DNA of 64,000 nucleotides, taken from contig CAMAUI010000006.1 of assembly GCA_945861385.1 (NCBI GenBank), positions 1 through 64,000 on the forward strand, read 5' to 3'. The position numbers were made by a program, and so were the translations under genes. The DNA comes from Prosthecobacter debontii. Its GTDB lineage: Bacteria > Verrucomicrobiota > Verrucomicrobiia > Chthoniobacterales > Chthoniobacteraceae. Position 1 is the first letter of the stretch. Each line of letters opens with the position of its first letter. Shown here one piece after another: positions 8,637 to 16,342 of this stretch. Under the pieces are notes generated by a model. That model was given only the letters and a program-made list of their open reading frames with translations. It made no database searches and was not told where the DNA came from.

Positions 8637-9220
8637 TCGTTATGGAATACAGCAAAACCGCCGCAACACGAATCAACAATCGCACGACCTTGCGATTGAG
8701 CCAATCCCGTCCCGCAAGCCCTGTTAGTATCTGCACAACTCCCCGCCAAAGAACGCCGCCCGAGCCTCCACCAGCGAGGCGGAAAAAATTCGCCCCGTGT
8801 CCCCGGCCAGGGTTGCCGTTTTACCCCGTGCCCCGTTTGCGTAATACGATTTATAATTTGATTGCTGCAAATTTGCTTCCACGGCCACCCCGGCGTGGAC
8901 GGTCAGAACGTGAACCGACGCCCGGTAGTGAGGGGGTCTGGCGAACCCGATCGAGCGCATAGGGCGCAGCTCGGTTTTTGGCGCGCCCATCCGTGCGCCT
9001 GAGGCGCAAATGTAGGGTGCTCAAAAACTGGGATGCGCCCGAGCGCATACGGCCCGTGCATCTTTCCCTGGAAGTTGAGCAAATAAATGATCGCATTCAC
9101 GCGCTTTCGCTGCGCAGCCGAATTTCTGCCAGACGAAGTGTCGGCTGAAAAGGCGAAGCTGCACACCCCCCGCGAGTGTGCAAAGCGGAGCACAACCCGC
9201 CCTCATCACCGTTCCGCCCC
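8637..9220. other. Gene-less stretch upstream of the efflux operon
   Basis: No convincing gene is seen in these 584 bp. The open frames are short, Arg/Pro/Ser-rich and mutually overlapping. The stretch holds the 5' region of the efflux operon, with an 8-bp inverted repeat at 8677-8698, and then a palindrome-rich segment. At 8994-9008 there is a perfect hairpin TGCGCC-TGA-GGCGCA. CGAGCGCAT occurs twice within about 90 bp. Decayed coding or repeat DNA between the efflux operon and the toxin gene is possible, but I cannot name it. Confidence 0.5.
8677..8698. promoter_or_regulatory. Perfect inverted repeat upstream of the efflux operon
   Basis: CAATCGCA-CGACCT-TGCGATTG has two 8-bp arms and a 6-nt spacer. 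It ends 41 bp before the ATG of the adaptor gene. It could be an operator for a dimeric repressor or a hairpin in the leader. No regulator gene is adjacent, so the assignment is inference. Confidence 0.45.
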
Positions 9221-9655
9221 CTACGGTCCGACCCTCAGCCCAGCCGCCTTCGCCAGCTTGCGCTGATTTTTGTCGAACGATAAAAACTCCTTCGCCCCGA
9301 GCACGACTGCCGCGGCGATGTGGAGGATATCGAAGCCCCGATGCCCGCCACCCACCGAGTACCGCGCCGAAAGTCGCCGCGCCTCGCGCAGCACCACGCC
9401 GAGATTCACCACCACGGGATCGAGGTTGCCTTCCGTGATGTCAGCGGTGATTGCGGCGAGGCGTGCGTGCGCGTCCGCGTGCGTGATGGCTTTGGTGAAC
9501 GCGGCGCAGCGGAGGGTATTCTCCAACTCGAATTCATTGAGAACGGTCAGGGAAATGGGATCGGCCCGCTCCATACCGGCCTCGATGGCTGCGGTGGAGT
9601 TCGTGTCGTGGCCGTAGTAGGACACAAGGAAGCTCGTATCCGCACAAATGATCAT
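9221..9655 (-). CDS. vapC: PIN-domain ribonuclease toxin (VapC family)
   Basis: This PIN-domain protein of about 144 aa has the acidic residues expected for Mg-dependent RNA cleavage: D in MIICADTSFL at the start, E in NEFELENTLR, and D in the C-terminal DILHIAAA and SFDKNQ segments. Its ATG at 9655 overlaps the stop of the antitoxin gene as ATGA, which is the usual coupling in such pairs. Upstream extension of the frame is possible but would overlap the antitoxin. The toxin is expected to cut tRNA or other RNA when the antitoxin is degraded. Confidence 0.85.
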   Translation of the reverse strand: MIICADTSFLVSYYGHDTNSTAAIEAGMERADPISLTVLNEFELENTLRCAAFTKAITHADAHARLAAITADITEGNLDPVVVNLGVVLREARRLSARYSVGGGHRGFDILHIAAAVVLGAKEFLSFDKNQRKLAKAAGLRVGP

Positions 9656-9906
9656 CAGTAGGTGCCCTTGGCGTATTCGAGAAGCGCGGCTACCTGCTTT
9701 GCCGCCATGGGTTTTCCAGTCCGCGGAAGATTTGCCGCGGCACTCTTGCTCCAATCCACCTTCCGGCGCCTCGCGCGTGCTTCCGGCGGGAGCAGCCGCG
9801 CGACGAGCTTGCCGCGACGGGTGATGCTGATTTCCTCCCCGTCCTCCAGCTGGCGGGCGATGGCGGGGAACTTCGTGCGAAGGTCGCGGACAGTGGCGGT
9901 TTTCAT
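9655..9906 (-). CDS. Phd/YefM-type antitoxin
   Basis: This protein of about 83 aa starts MKTATVRDLRTKFPAIARQL and continues with an ISITRRGKLVARLLP strand. That is the typical N-terminal DNA-binding fold of Phd/YefM antitoxins. The C-terminal part is the expected toxin-wrapping tail. The start at 9906 is chosen because it begins exactly at the conserved fold. The open frame goes on to 9990 without conserved sequence. It should neutralise the adjacent PIN toxin and repress the operon. Confidence 0.85.
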   Translation of the reverse strand: MKTATVRDLRTKFPAIARQLEDGEEISITRRGKLVARLLPPEARARRRKVDWSKSAAANLPRTGKPMAAKQVAALLEYAKGTY

Positions 9907-10078
9907 GGTGAACCCAGCATGGTTCACCACGAGGCGAAGGTCAAACGCGATTCCAGGCGAGGCGTGCATCCCGGAGGCGACGAGGTCCAATCGCGTCCAC
10001 TCGCATCACCACCACGTCTTTTTGCCCGGCCTCGACAATTCCCGCATTGTGCTGGCCGCTTTCTGGCGCTGCCAAAAA

Positions 10079-11038
10079 TTACTGTTTGGCTGGTGGTTGG
10101 GCCGGAGGGGCGGGCGGTTTGTGCGCTTCGTCCATCAGGGCTTTGAGATCCTCGGCGGTCGGGGTGCTTGATGCCACGCCTCCCGCGGGAATTTCCAATT
10201 TGGATACCCAGGCGATTCCATTGAGAAGCGCGGTGCGGAAGCTGTCATTGCTGAGGTTTGCGAAATTATGGAAGCCGGTGAAGCCGTACCCGCGTCCGCC
10301 ATTGAGCCGGTCAAAGGCCCATGCGAGATGCTGCGGTTCGCCTGCCTTGACGGCCCTGAGCACCTCCTCGTTGCCACCGCGATCCGATGGCTTGTCTTTA
10401 AAACTGACCGTATTGACGGGCGCCGCCGCGGAAAGGATCGGCGTCACGCCTTTCATCTGCTCCGGGAAACGCATGTGGTGGTACCACTCGTCCTTGATCT
10501 GAGAGGGCTTCACTCCCCGCGCGGTGGGATGCTTCCCGGCGACTTGGACATCGGGCGTCCACCAGGGGTTCACGGACCAGAATGTCTCGAAATACCCGCC
10601 CATCCAATTCAGGTAATTCTCGCCCTGCGATCCCTTGTTCACCTCGACTCCGAAATGGATCGCCATAAACCCCGCGCCGCGCTCCATGGCGGCCTTGATG
10701 TTCGGATCCGAAGCGGCGCGGGCGGCATGGTTCAGGAGCACGATGATGGCATCCGCGTTCGAGAGATCCTTCGGCCATTTGTCATCCGGGTACACGACGG
10801 CGTAAGCGCCGGGCAGGTCGCATTGATGCAGCGTGCGAAGTAAATGCTGCCGGCCAGAAACACATGGTTTCCCCGCCCGCCTGAAAACATTCCGGCGCGT
10901 GTCCGCCGGCGCATCGCGCTGCGCTTCGTAGTTGAAGACATCCTTTTCGACAGCGTGCAATGCACGCCTGCCGGTGGCGCAGGCTGCGAGGAACAGGGCG
11001 GTGAGTGCGAGGCGTCTTGTGAGGTTCAGTGTCATCAT
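10079..11038 (-). CDS. ThuA-like secreted protein with an irregular N-terminus
   Basis: The protein has about 319 aa. A signal-like N-terminus (TLNLTRRLALTALFLAACATG) is followed by a ThuA/glutamine-amidotransferase-like domain with the recognisable blocks GAGFMAIHFGVEV, GGYFETFWSVNPWW, DEWYHHMRF, HLAWAFDR and GRGYGFTGFHNF. The family is common in Verrucomicrobia and Planctomycetes and is linked to sugar metabolism, but reactions are poorly defined. The region before DLPGAYAVVY lacks the usual first strand and PSHG-type loop. A neighbouring frame there reads NHVFLAGSIYFARCIN, so an old pair of indels is possible. The start at 11038 (or 11035) is tentative. Confidence 0.75.
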   Translation of the reverse strand: MMTLNLTRRLALTALFLAACATGRRALHAVEKDVFNYEAQRDAPADTRRNVFRRAGKPCVSGRQHLLRTLHQCDLPGAYAVVYPDDKWPKDLSNADAIIVLLNHAARAASDPNIKAAMERGAGFMAIHFGVEVNKGSQGENYLNWMGGYFETFWSVNPWWTPDVQVAGKHPTARGVKPSQIKDEWYHHMRFPEQMKGVTPILSAAAPVNTVSFKDKPSDRGGNEEVLRAVKAGEPQHLAWAFDRLNGGRGYGFTGFHNFANLSNDSFRTALLNGIAWVSKLEIPAGGVASSTPTAEDLKALMDEAHKPPAPPAQPPAKQ

Positions 11039-11134
11039 GGCGATTGGGTTCAAGATGACTGGGGGAATTTTCGCAGGGAAAGACGCGGACAAATTCAAAG
11101 TCCCCTCCGAAACCCGGCAGTCATCGCCCCTCCA

Positions 11135-11704
11135 TCATGGTGTCCCCTGCCCGCCCGGCTTATCCCGCCGCTCGCGGAAAAAGGCCCGCAGCAGTTGCGC
11201 GCATTCGTTTTCACGCACCCCGCGCGTCACCTCGCAGCGATGGTTCAGCCGCGGATGCTGCAAAAGATCCACCACCCCGCCCGCCCCGCCGTCCTTTGGC
11301 GAAGCACAGCCAAAGACCACGCGCCGCATCCGCACATGCACGAGCGCACCGGCGCACATCGGGCACGGCTCCTTGGTCACGTACAGATCACACTCGAGCA
11401 GCCGCCAGTCACCGAGCGCCTCCTCGGCCTGCGTGATTGCCAGCATCTCCGCGTGGGCCGTCGCATCATTGAGCGTCTCGACCTGGTTGAAAGCCCGGGC
11501 GATCACCCGCCCTGCATGCACCACCACGGCGCCGACGGGCACTTCTCCGCGATCCCACGCCTTGCGCGCCTGGCGCAGGGCCTCGCCCATGAAGTACTCG
11601 TCGCTGTGCAGGTCAATGATCGGTTCCTCGGACACGTCCGGCTTTTTCACCCGGCCAGGCCCTTGGAGACGAGAGGGAAATTCAGGCTGAGAATTCAGTT
11701 GCAC
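11135..11704 (-). CDS. tadA: tRNA adenosine(34) deaminase
   Basis: The protein has 189 aa from a GTG at 11704. A second GTG at 11635 would give a length closer to E. coli TadA and may be the true start. The zinc site is complete: HAEM with its catalytic Glu, and PCPMCAGAL. The flanking [17 protein letters not shown] and [11 protein letters not shown] blocks are those of TadA, which converts A34 to inosine in tRNA-Arg. It is divergent from rplS, with 52 bp between the coding regions. Confidence 0.92.
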   Translation of the reverse strand: MQLNSQPEFPSRLQGPGRVKKPDVSEEPIIDLHSDEYFMGEALRQARKAWDRGEVPVGAVVVHAGRVIARAFNQVETLNDATAHAEMLAITQAEEALGDWRLLECDLYVTKEPCPMCAGALVHVRMRRVVFGCASPKDGGAGGVVDLLQHPRLNHRCEVTRGVRENECAQLLRAFFRERRDKPGGQGTP

Positions 11705-11756
11705 GCATCCGCCAAACCGCTACATACGCCGCCCCTTTTCCAAACCGCACGCGCAT

Positions 11757-12122
11757 ATGTCCAAAATCATCGATAAAATCAACAAGGAGCAGCTCAAGTC
11801 CGACCGCAATGTTTTCGGCATCGGTGACACCGTGTGCGTCCATTGCATCGTCAAGGAAGGGGAAAAGGAACGTATCCAAAAATTCACCGGCATCGTCATC
11901 GGCCGCCGTGGCGCTGACGTGAATGCATCCTTCACCGTCCGCCGCATCAGCTACGGCGAGGGGGTCGAGCGTGTCTTCCCCCTGCACTCGCCGCGCATCG
12001 AAAAAATCGTGGTGGAGAACAGCGGCAGCGTCCGCCGCTCGAAGCTCAACTACCTGCGCAACCGCACCGGCAAGGCCGCGATGCAGGTGAAAGCTGAAAC
12101 GAAGGTCTCAGCCGCGGCCTGA
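11757..12122 (+). CDS. rplS: Large ribosomal subunit protein bL19
   Basis: This 121-aa protein carries the L19 blocks [51 protein letters not shown] and a C-terminal [16 protein letters not shown]. It sits at the interface of the ribosomal subunits. The rnhB gene follows by 18 bp, an arrangement seen in many bacteria where rplS precedes rnhB. Confidence 0.97.
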   Translation: MSKIIDKINKEQLKSDRNVFGIGDTVCVHCIVKEGEKERIQKFTGIVIGRRGADVNASFTVRRISYGEGVERVFPLHSPRIEKIVVENSGSVRRSKLNYLRNRTGKAAMQVKAETKVSAAA

Positions 12123-12140
12123 CGCCCGCTCCCAATCCCC

Positions 12141-12758
12141 ATGCCGTGCAGCCTCGCGCACGAAGACCTTCTTCGAGTGCGGGGCTTTCGTCTTATTGCA
12201 GGCATTGATGAGGCCGGCCGCGGCCCGCTCGCAGGGCCTGTCGTGGCGGCAGCGGTGATTCTTCCGGCGGATTTCACGCACGGTCTGCTGAATGATTCCA
12301 AACAACTCAGCGCAGCAAAGCGTGAGCGCATCTTTGCCGAGTTGACCTCGCGCCAGGACATCACCTGGGCGTCCGCGGTCGTCGGGCCGGAGGAGATTGA
12401 CCGCATCAACATCCTCCGCGCCACCCATGAAGCCATGCGCCGCGCCGCGGGAAAGCTGACGCCGCCCCCCGACCATGTTCTCGTAGACGGGCTGTCCGTC
12501 CGCGATTTTCCCTTGCCGCAGACCGCGCTCGTGGGCGGCGACGCGATCAGCTTCAGCATCGCCGCCGCCAGCGTCATCGCGAAGGTGACACGCGACCGGA
12601 TCATGGTAGAACTCGACGCGCGCCATCCCGCCTACGGCTTTGCAAAGCACAAGGGCTACGGCACACCGCAACATCTCGCCGCACTCCGCACCCATGGGCC
12701 TTGCCCGCACCATCGCCGCACTTTTTTCCCGGTCCTCCAGGCCGGATCCGGGCTCTGA
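12141..12758 (+). CDS. rnhB: Ribonuclease HII
   Basis: The 205-aa protein begins its fold with LIAGIDEAGRGPLAGPVVAAAV, where D and E are the first active-site acids. LNDSKQLSAAKRE and the later SIAAASVIAKVTRDR block follow. It removes ribonucleotides misincorporated in DNA and RNA primers. The 3' end overlaps the start of the YraN-type gene by 65 bp in another frame. Confidence 0.95.
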   Translation: MPCSLAHEDLLRVRGFRLIAGIDEAGRGPLAGPVVAAAVILPADFTHGLLNDSKQLSAAKRERIFAELTSRQDITWASAVVGPEEIDRINILRATHEAMRRAAGKLTPPPDHVLVDGLSVRDFPLPQTALVGGDAISFSIAAASVIAKVTRDRIMVELDARHPAYGFAKHKGYGTPQHLAALRTHGPCPHHRRTFFPVLQAGSGL

Positions 12759-13143
12759 TCCGCGCCACACCCTCGGTCGGAAGGGCGAACGGCTCGCGGA
12801 GAAATTCCTCCGCCGCGCCGGCTACAAAATCCTCTACCGGAATTTCCGCGCCCGTCACGGCGGCGAAGTGGACCTCGTCTGCCGTGACACCGACGGCGGC
12901 ATCCTCGCCTTCGTGGAGGTCAAGACGCGGAGAAGCGACGAGCACGGACGCCCGGCGGATGCGGTCACGCGTGAAAAGGAGGAACTCATCTGCCGCGGCG
13001 CGCGCGCCTGGCTGCGGATGCTCGACCGGCCCGATGTCGCCTTCCGCTTCGACATCGTGGAGATCGTCATCGAGCCCGGATGCGAGCCCCGTTTCAACGT
13101 GATCAAGAGTGCATTCCAGCTCCCCGAGGAGCGCCGCCGCTGA
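12694..13143 (+). CDS. YraN-family endonuclease-like protein (UPF0102)
   Basis: This protein of about 149 aa has the YraN signature: GRKGERLAEKFLRRAGYKIL, then NFRARHGGEVDLVCRD and FVEVKTRR. The E-V-D ... E-V-K pattern is that of the PD-(D/E)XK nuclease fold. Its role is unsettled, but the gene is very often found after rnhB, as here. The ATG at 12694 lies inside the rnhB 3' end. An upstream ATG at 12640 in the same frame is less likely. Confidence 0.9.
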   Translation: MGLARTIAALFSRSSRPDPGSDPRHTLGRKGERLAEKFLRRAGYKILYRNFRARHGGEVDLVCRDTDGGILAFVEVKTRRSDEHGRPADAVTREKEELICRGARAWLRMLDRPDVAFRFDIVEIVIEPGCEPRFNVIKSAFQLPEERRR

Positions 13144-13223
13144 AACGCATTGGCCGGTGAGAGGGCCGTTGCGCCTGAGCCAAAGAACGCGTTGCCATTC
13201 CGCGCCCGCTCGCCCTACGTTTC

Positions 13224-13239
13224 CCACACATATGTGTGG
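13224..13239. promoter_or_regulatory. 16-bp perfect palindrome over the glmS start codon
   Basis: CCACACATATGTGTGG is perfectly self-complementary and contains the glmS ATG (13232-13234) at its centre. The right half encodes the invariant Met-Cys-Gly start. The left half is non-coding. It may be chance pairing with a fixed coding sequence, or a site affecting translation or protein binding. Confidence 0.4.
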
Positions 13240-15085
13240 AATCGTCGGATACATCGGAAAGAATGATGCAGTCCCTGTGCTCCTCGACGGCCTACGCCGC
13301 CTCGAATACCGCGGCTACGACTCCGCGGGCATCGCCACATTATTCGACGGTCGCGTGGAGTCCCGCAAGCGCACCGGTCGCATCGCGAACCTCGCAGAGC
13401 TTCTCCAGCAATCACCCGCCCCCGGGCGCATAGGCATCTCCCACACGCGCTGGGCCACGCACGGCGGCGTGTCGGATGAAAACGCACATCCCCACCACGA
13501 TCGAAGCGGCCGCCTCTGGCTCTGCCACAATGGCGTGATCGAAAACTACGCCACGCTCCGCGAACAGCTCGCAACCGACGGCCATACCTTCGAAGGGCAG
13601 ACTGACACGGAGATTCTCGCGCATCTCATCGGCCGCGAATACGACGCCCTCAGCCAGCCCGCCGGGAAAGCCCGGATCGTCGAGGCGCTTCGCAGCGCGC
13701 TGAAGCAGGTCGTCGGTACCTACGGCATCGTGCTTATGCACGCGGACGTGCCGGACTGCATCGTCGGCGCACGGCGCGGCTCGCCGCTCGTGCTCGGCGT
13801 CGGCAAGGGCGAGAACTTCTTCGCCAGCGACGTCTCCGCCATCGTCGCGCACACCAGGGAAGCGGTTTATTTGAAGGACTTCGACATCGCCGTGATCGGC
13901 AGCGAGGACTTCGAGATCACCAGCCTGCTCGGCGGTGCGAGTGGCTTCGAGGTGAGCAAGGTCGAGTTCACCGCCGATGACGTCAGCAAAGGCAAATACC
14001 CCCACTACATGCTCAAGGAAATTTACGAGCAGCCCGACACGCTCCGCGACGCCATGCGCGGCCGCCTTTCCCGCGAGGACGCCAGCGCCAGGCTCGGCGG
14101 TCTCAACATGACCGCGCGCGAACTGCGCGAGATTGACCGCATCATCCTTACCGGGTGCGGCACCGCGGCGCACGCGGCGATGTGCGGAGAGGCCATCATC
14201 GAGTCGCTCGCGCAAGTCCCCGTCGAGGTCGAGTTCGCCAGCGAGTTCCGCTACCGCAACATCCCGCTCCCGCGAAATACGCTCGTCATTTGCATCAGCC
14301 AGAGCGGCGAGACCGCCGACACCCTTGCCGCCCTCCGCGAGGCCCAGCGCAAGGGCCTCCGGGCGCTCGGCATTTGCAACAACGTCGCCAGCACCATCGC
14401 CCGCGAGAGCGACGGCGGCGTGTACATGCACGCCGGCCCCGAGATCGGCGTCGCCGCGACGAAATCCTTCACCTCGCAAGTCGCCATCCTCACACTGCTC
14501 GCGCTGCTCATCGGACGGATCAGACATATCAGTCCGATGGAGGGTCTCCGCATCATCGAGGAACTCGAAGCGCTCCCCGACAAAGTCCGCACCATCCTCG
14601 CGCAGAGCGACCACATCCGTGCAGTCGCGGAAAAATACGCGCAGTCGAAAGCCATGATGTTCCTCGGCCGGCAGTTCAACTACCCCGTCGCGCTCGAAGG
14701 CGCGCTGAAGATGAAAGAGGTCAGCTACATCCACGCGAGCGGCCACCCGAGCGCGGAACTGAAGCACGGCATCATCGCCCTCATCACGCCGGAAGTCCCC
14801 AGCGTCGTCATCGCGCCCGACGATTCCGTCTTCGAGAAGAACGTCAGCAACATCGAGGAAATCCGCGCCCGCAAAGGCCCCATCATCGCCATCGGAACCG
14901 AGGGCCATAAAGCCAGGCTCCGGCAAGTCGCCGACGACGTCATTCTCATCCCCGCCTGCCCCGACTACCTCGCGCCCATCCTCACCAGCATCCCGCTCCA
15001 ACTCCTCGCCTACCACACCGCCAATGCTCTCGGCTGCGACGTGGACAAGCCGCGGAACCTGGCGAAGAGCGTGACTGTGGAGTAG
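13232..15085 (+). CDS. glmS: Glutamine-fructose-6-phosphate aminotransferase (isomerising)
   Basis: The 617-aa protein starts MCGIVGYIGKNDAV, so after Met removal Cys is the N-terminal nucleophile of the glutaminase domain. RRLEYRGYDSAG and HTRWATHGGVSDENAHPH follow. The C-terminal half has two SIS domains with ISQSGETADTLAAL and KEVSYIHASGHPSAELKHG, and the protein ends PRNLAKSVTVE as usual. It makes glucosamine-6-phosphate for peptidoglycan and lipid A. The open frame extends upstream to 13109, but Cys must be the second residue, which fixes the start. No glmS ribozyme is visible in the short upstream gap. Confidence 0.97.
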   Translation: MCGIVGYIGKNDAVPVLLDGLRRLEYRGYDSAGIATLFDGRVESRKRTGRIANLAELLQQSPAPGRIGISHTRWATHGGVSDENAHPHHDRSGRLWLCHNGVIENYATLREQLATDGHTFEGQTDTEILAHLIGREYDALSQPAGKARIVEALRSALKQVVGTYGIVLMHADVPDCIVGARRGSPLVLGVGKGENFFASDVSAIVAHTREAVYLKDFDIAVIGSEDFEITSLLGGASGFEVSKVEFTADDVSKGKYPHYMLKEIYEQPDTLRDAMRGRLSREDASARLGGLNMTARELREIDRIILTGCGTAAHAAMCGEAIIESLAQVPVEVEFASEFRYRNIPLPRNTLVICISQSGETADTLAALREAQRKGLRALGICNNVASTIARESDGGVYMHAGPEIGVAATKSFTSQVAILTLLALLIGRIRHISPMEGLRIIEELEALPDKVRTILAQSDHIRAVAEKYAQSKAMMFLGRQFNYPVALEGALKMKEVSYIHASGHPSAELKHGIIALITPEVPSVVIAPDDSVFEKNVSNIEEIRARKGPIIAIGTEGHKARLRQVADDVILIPACPDYLAPILTSIPLQLLAYHTANALGCDVDKPRNLAKSVTVE

Positions 15086-15239
15086 AAGCGACCGCGCACT
15101 TTGTGGACATGCCCCGCGGCAGTCCGGCAGTCACTGGCGAAAGCCGCATTTGAGCGAAACAACGATAAGGACTGTCCAACGCCCGGATTTGAGGTTACGT
15201 CTTCAACAACTTCGGCGACCCGTGCCGCCTTCCAACCAC

Positions 15240-15245
15240 GAGGAG
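15240..15245 (+). promoter_or_regulatory. Shine-Dalgarno site of the HtrA-like gene
   Basis: GAGGAG stands 7 nt before the ATG at 15253. It is one of the few clear ribosome-binding motifs in the window, and it supports this start. Confidence 0.6.
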
Positions 15246-15252
15246 CAATCTT

Positions 15253-16326
15253 ATGTCGAAAATCATCCGCATCTTCAGCTCGCTCGCGGTTTTCATCGCA
15301 GCATCGTTCGTCCCTCTCCGCGCGCACTCCGTGGCGGAGTTGAAGGAGATCGAGGCGAAGGTGAAGCAGCTCGTGGCGAAAAACATGCCGGCGGTGGTCT
15401 CGCTGATGGGCGAGTCCGTGCCCGGCGCGGGCTCCGGCACGATTGTCTCGGCGGACGGACTCATCCTCACCGCGGCCCACGTGACGCGCGGGAACGAAAA
15501 GATGACCGTCGTTTTTCCCGATGGCCGCTCGGTGAAATGCAAGGTTCTCGGGGCGAATTACACCCGTGATGTGGGACTCGCGAAGATCGAGGGCGGCGGT
15601 ACGTATCCGTTTGTAGAGGTGGGCGATTCCGACAAATTGTCGGAAACCACCATCGTCGTCGGGATGGGACATCCGGGGGGATTCGATGTCCGGCGGACGC
15701 CGCCGGTCCGGATCGGGCGCATCAATGTGAAGGACCTGGGCGGGTTCCTCGTGAGCGACTGCACGCTCGTGGGAGGGGATTCGGGCGGGCCGATGTTTGA
15801 CCTCGATGGCAGGATCGTCGGCATCCACTCGTCCATTTCCGAGAGCCTGAGCTTCAACCGCGACGCGCCAGTGAGCGCCGCGAAGCAAGACTGGGGCAAA
15901 CTTCTCGCAGGCGAGCGATGGGGGAGCCTGAGCGGTGAACCGCGCGGCGACCGCAAGCGGGCGGTGATCGGCGCGGTGCTCGACACGACGACGAAGGACG
16001 GCGTGACGCTCAAGGCGGTGGAGCCGAAGTCGCCGCTCGCCGAGGCAGGCATCAAGGCGGGCGATGTGATCGTGAAATTCGGCGGCGGCGACGTGAAGAA
16101 CGCCGATGAACTTGCGGTGAAGATCGGCAAATCAAAGCCGGGCGAGAAGGTCGAGCTGGCCTACCGCCGCGATGGTGCGGAAGCCATCGCGACCATCACC
16201 CTCATTTCCGAGGCCGAACTGATGAAGCGCAATGAAAGCCCGGGCAACGAGCCACGCATGCGCAGGCGCGGGCGCGATCGAAGCGCCGAGCCGCCCCCGA
16301 AACCCGAAGTGCCGAAACAGCCCTGA
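15253..16326 (+). CDS. HtrA/DegP-like serine protease with one PDZ domain
   Basis: The protein has 357 aa. The signal peptide IIRIFSSLAVFIAASFVPLRA places it in the periplasm. A trypsin-like domain follows with the full triad: His76 in LTAAHV, Asp106 in TRDVGLAKIE and Ser177 in GGDSGGPMFD. A PDZ domain covers about residues 235-315 (SPLAEAGIKAGDVIVKFGGG). The tail is rich in Arg and Pro. It is predicted to degrade or fold damaged envelope proteins. The gene immediately downstream encodes a similar protein without the catalytic residues, and the two are probably co-transcribed (16 bp apart). Confidence 0.9.
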   Translation: MSKIIRIFSSLAVFIAASFVPLRAHSVAELKEIEAKVKQLVAKNMPAVVSLMGESVPGAGSGTIVSADGLILTAAHVTRGNEKMTVVFPDGRSVKCKVLGANYTRDVGLAKIEGGGTYPFVEVGDSDKLSETTIVVGMGHPGGFDVRRTPPVRIGRINVKDLGGFLVSDCTLVGGDSGGPMFDLDGRIVGIHSSISESLSFNRDAPVSAAKQDWGKLLAGERWGSLSGEPRGDRKRAVIGAVLDTTTKDGVTLKAVEPKSPLAEAGIKAGDVIVKFGGGDVKNADELAVKIGKSKPGEKVELAYRRDGAEAIATITLISEAELMKRNESPGNEPRMRRRGRDRSAEPPPKPEVPKQP

Positions 16327-16342
16327 CCCAAATACCACCACG

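Noticed and set aside
8952-8988. Terminator-like stem CGAGC...GCTCG followed by GTTTTT
   Set aside because: The stem is only 5 bp with a 12-nt loop, and no plus-strand gene ends before it.
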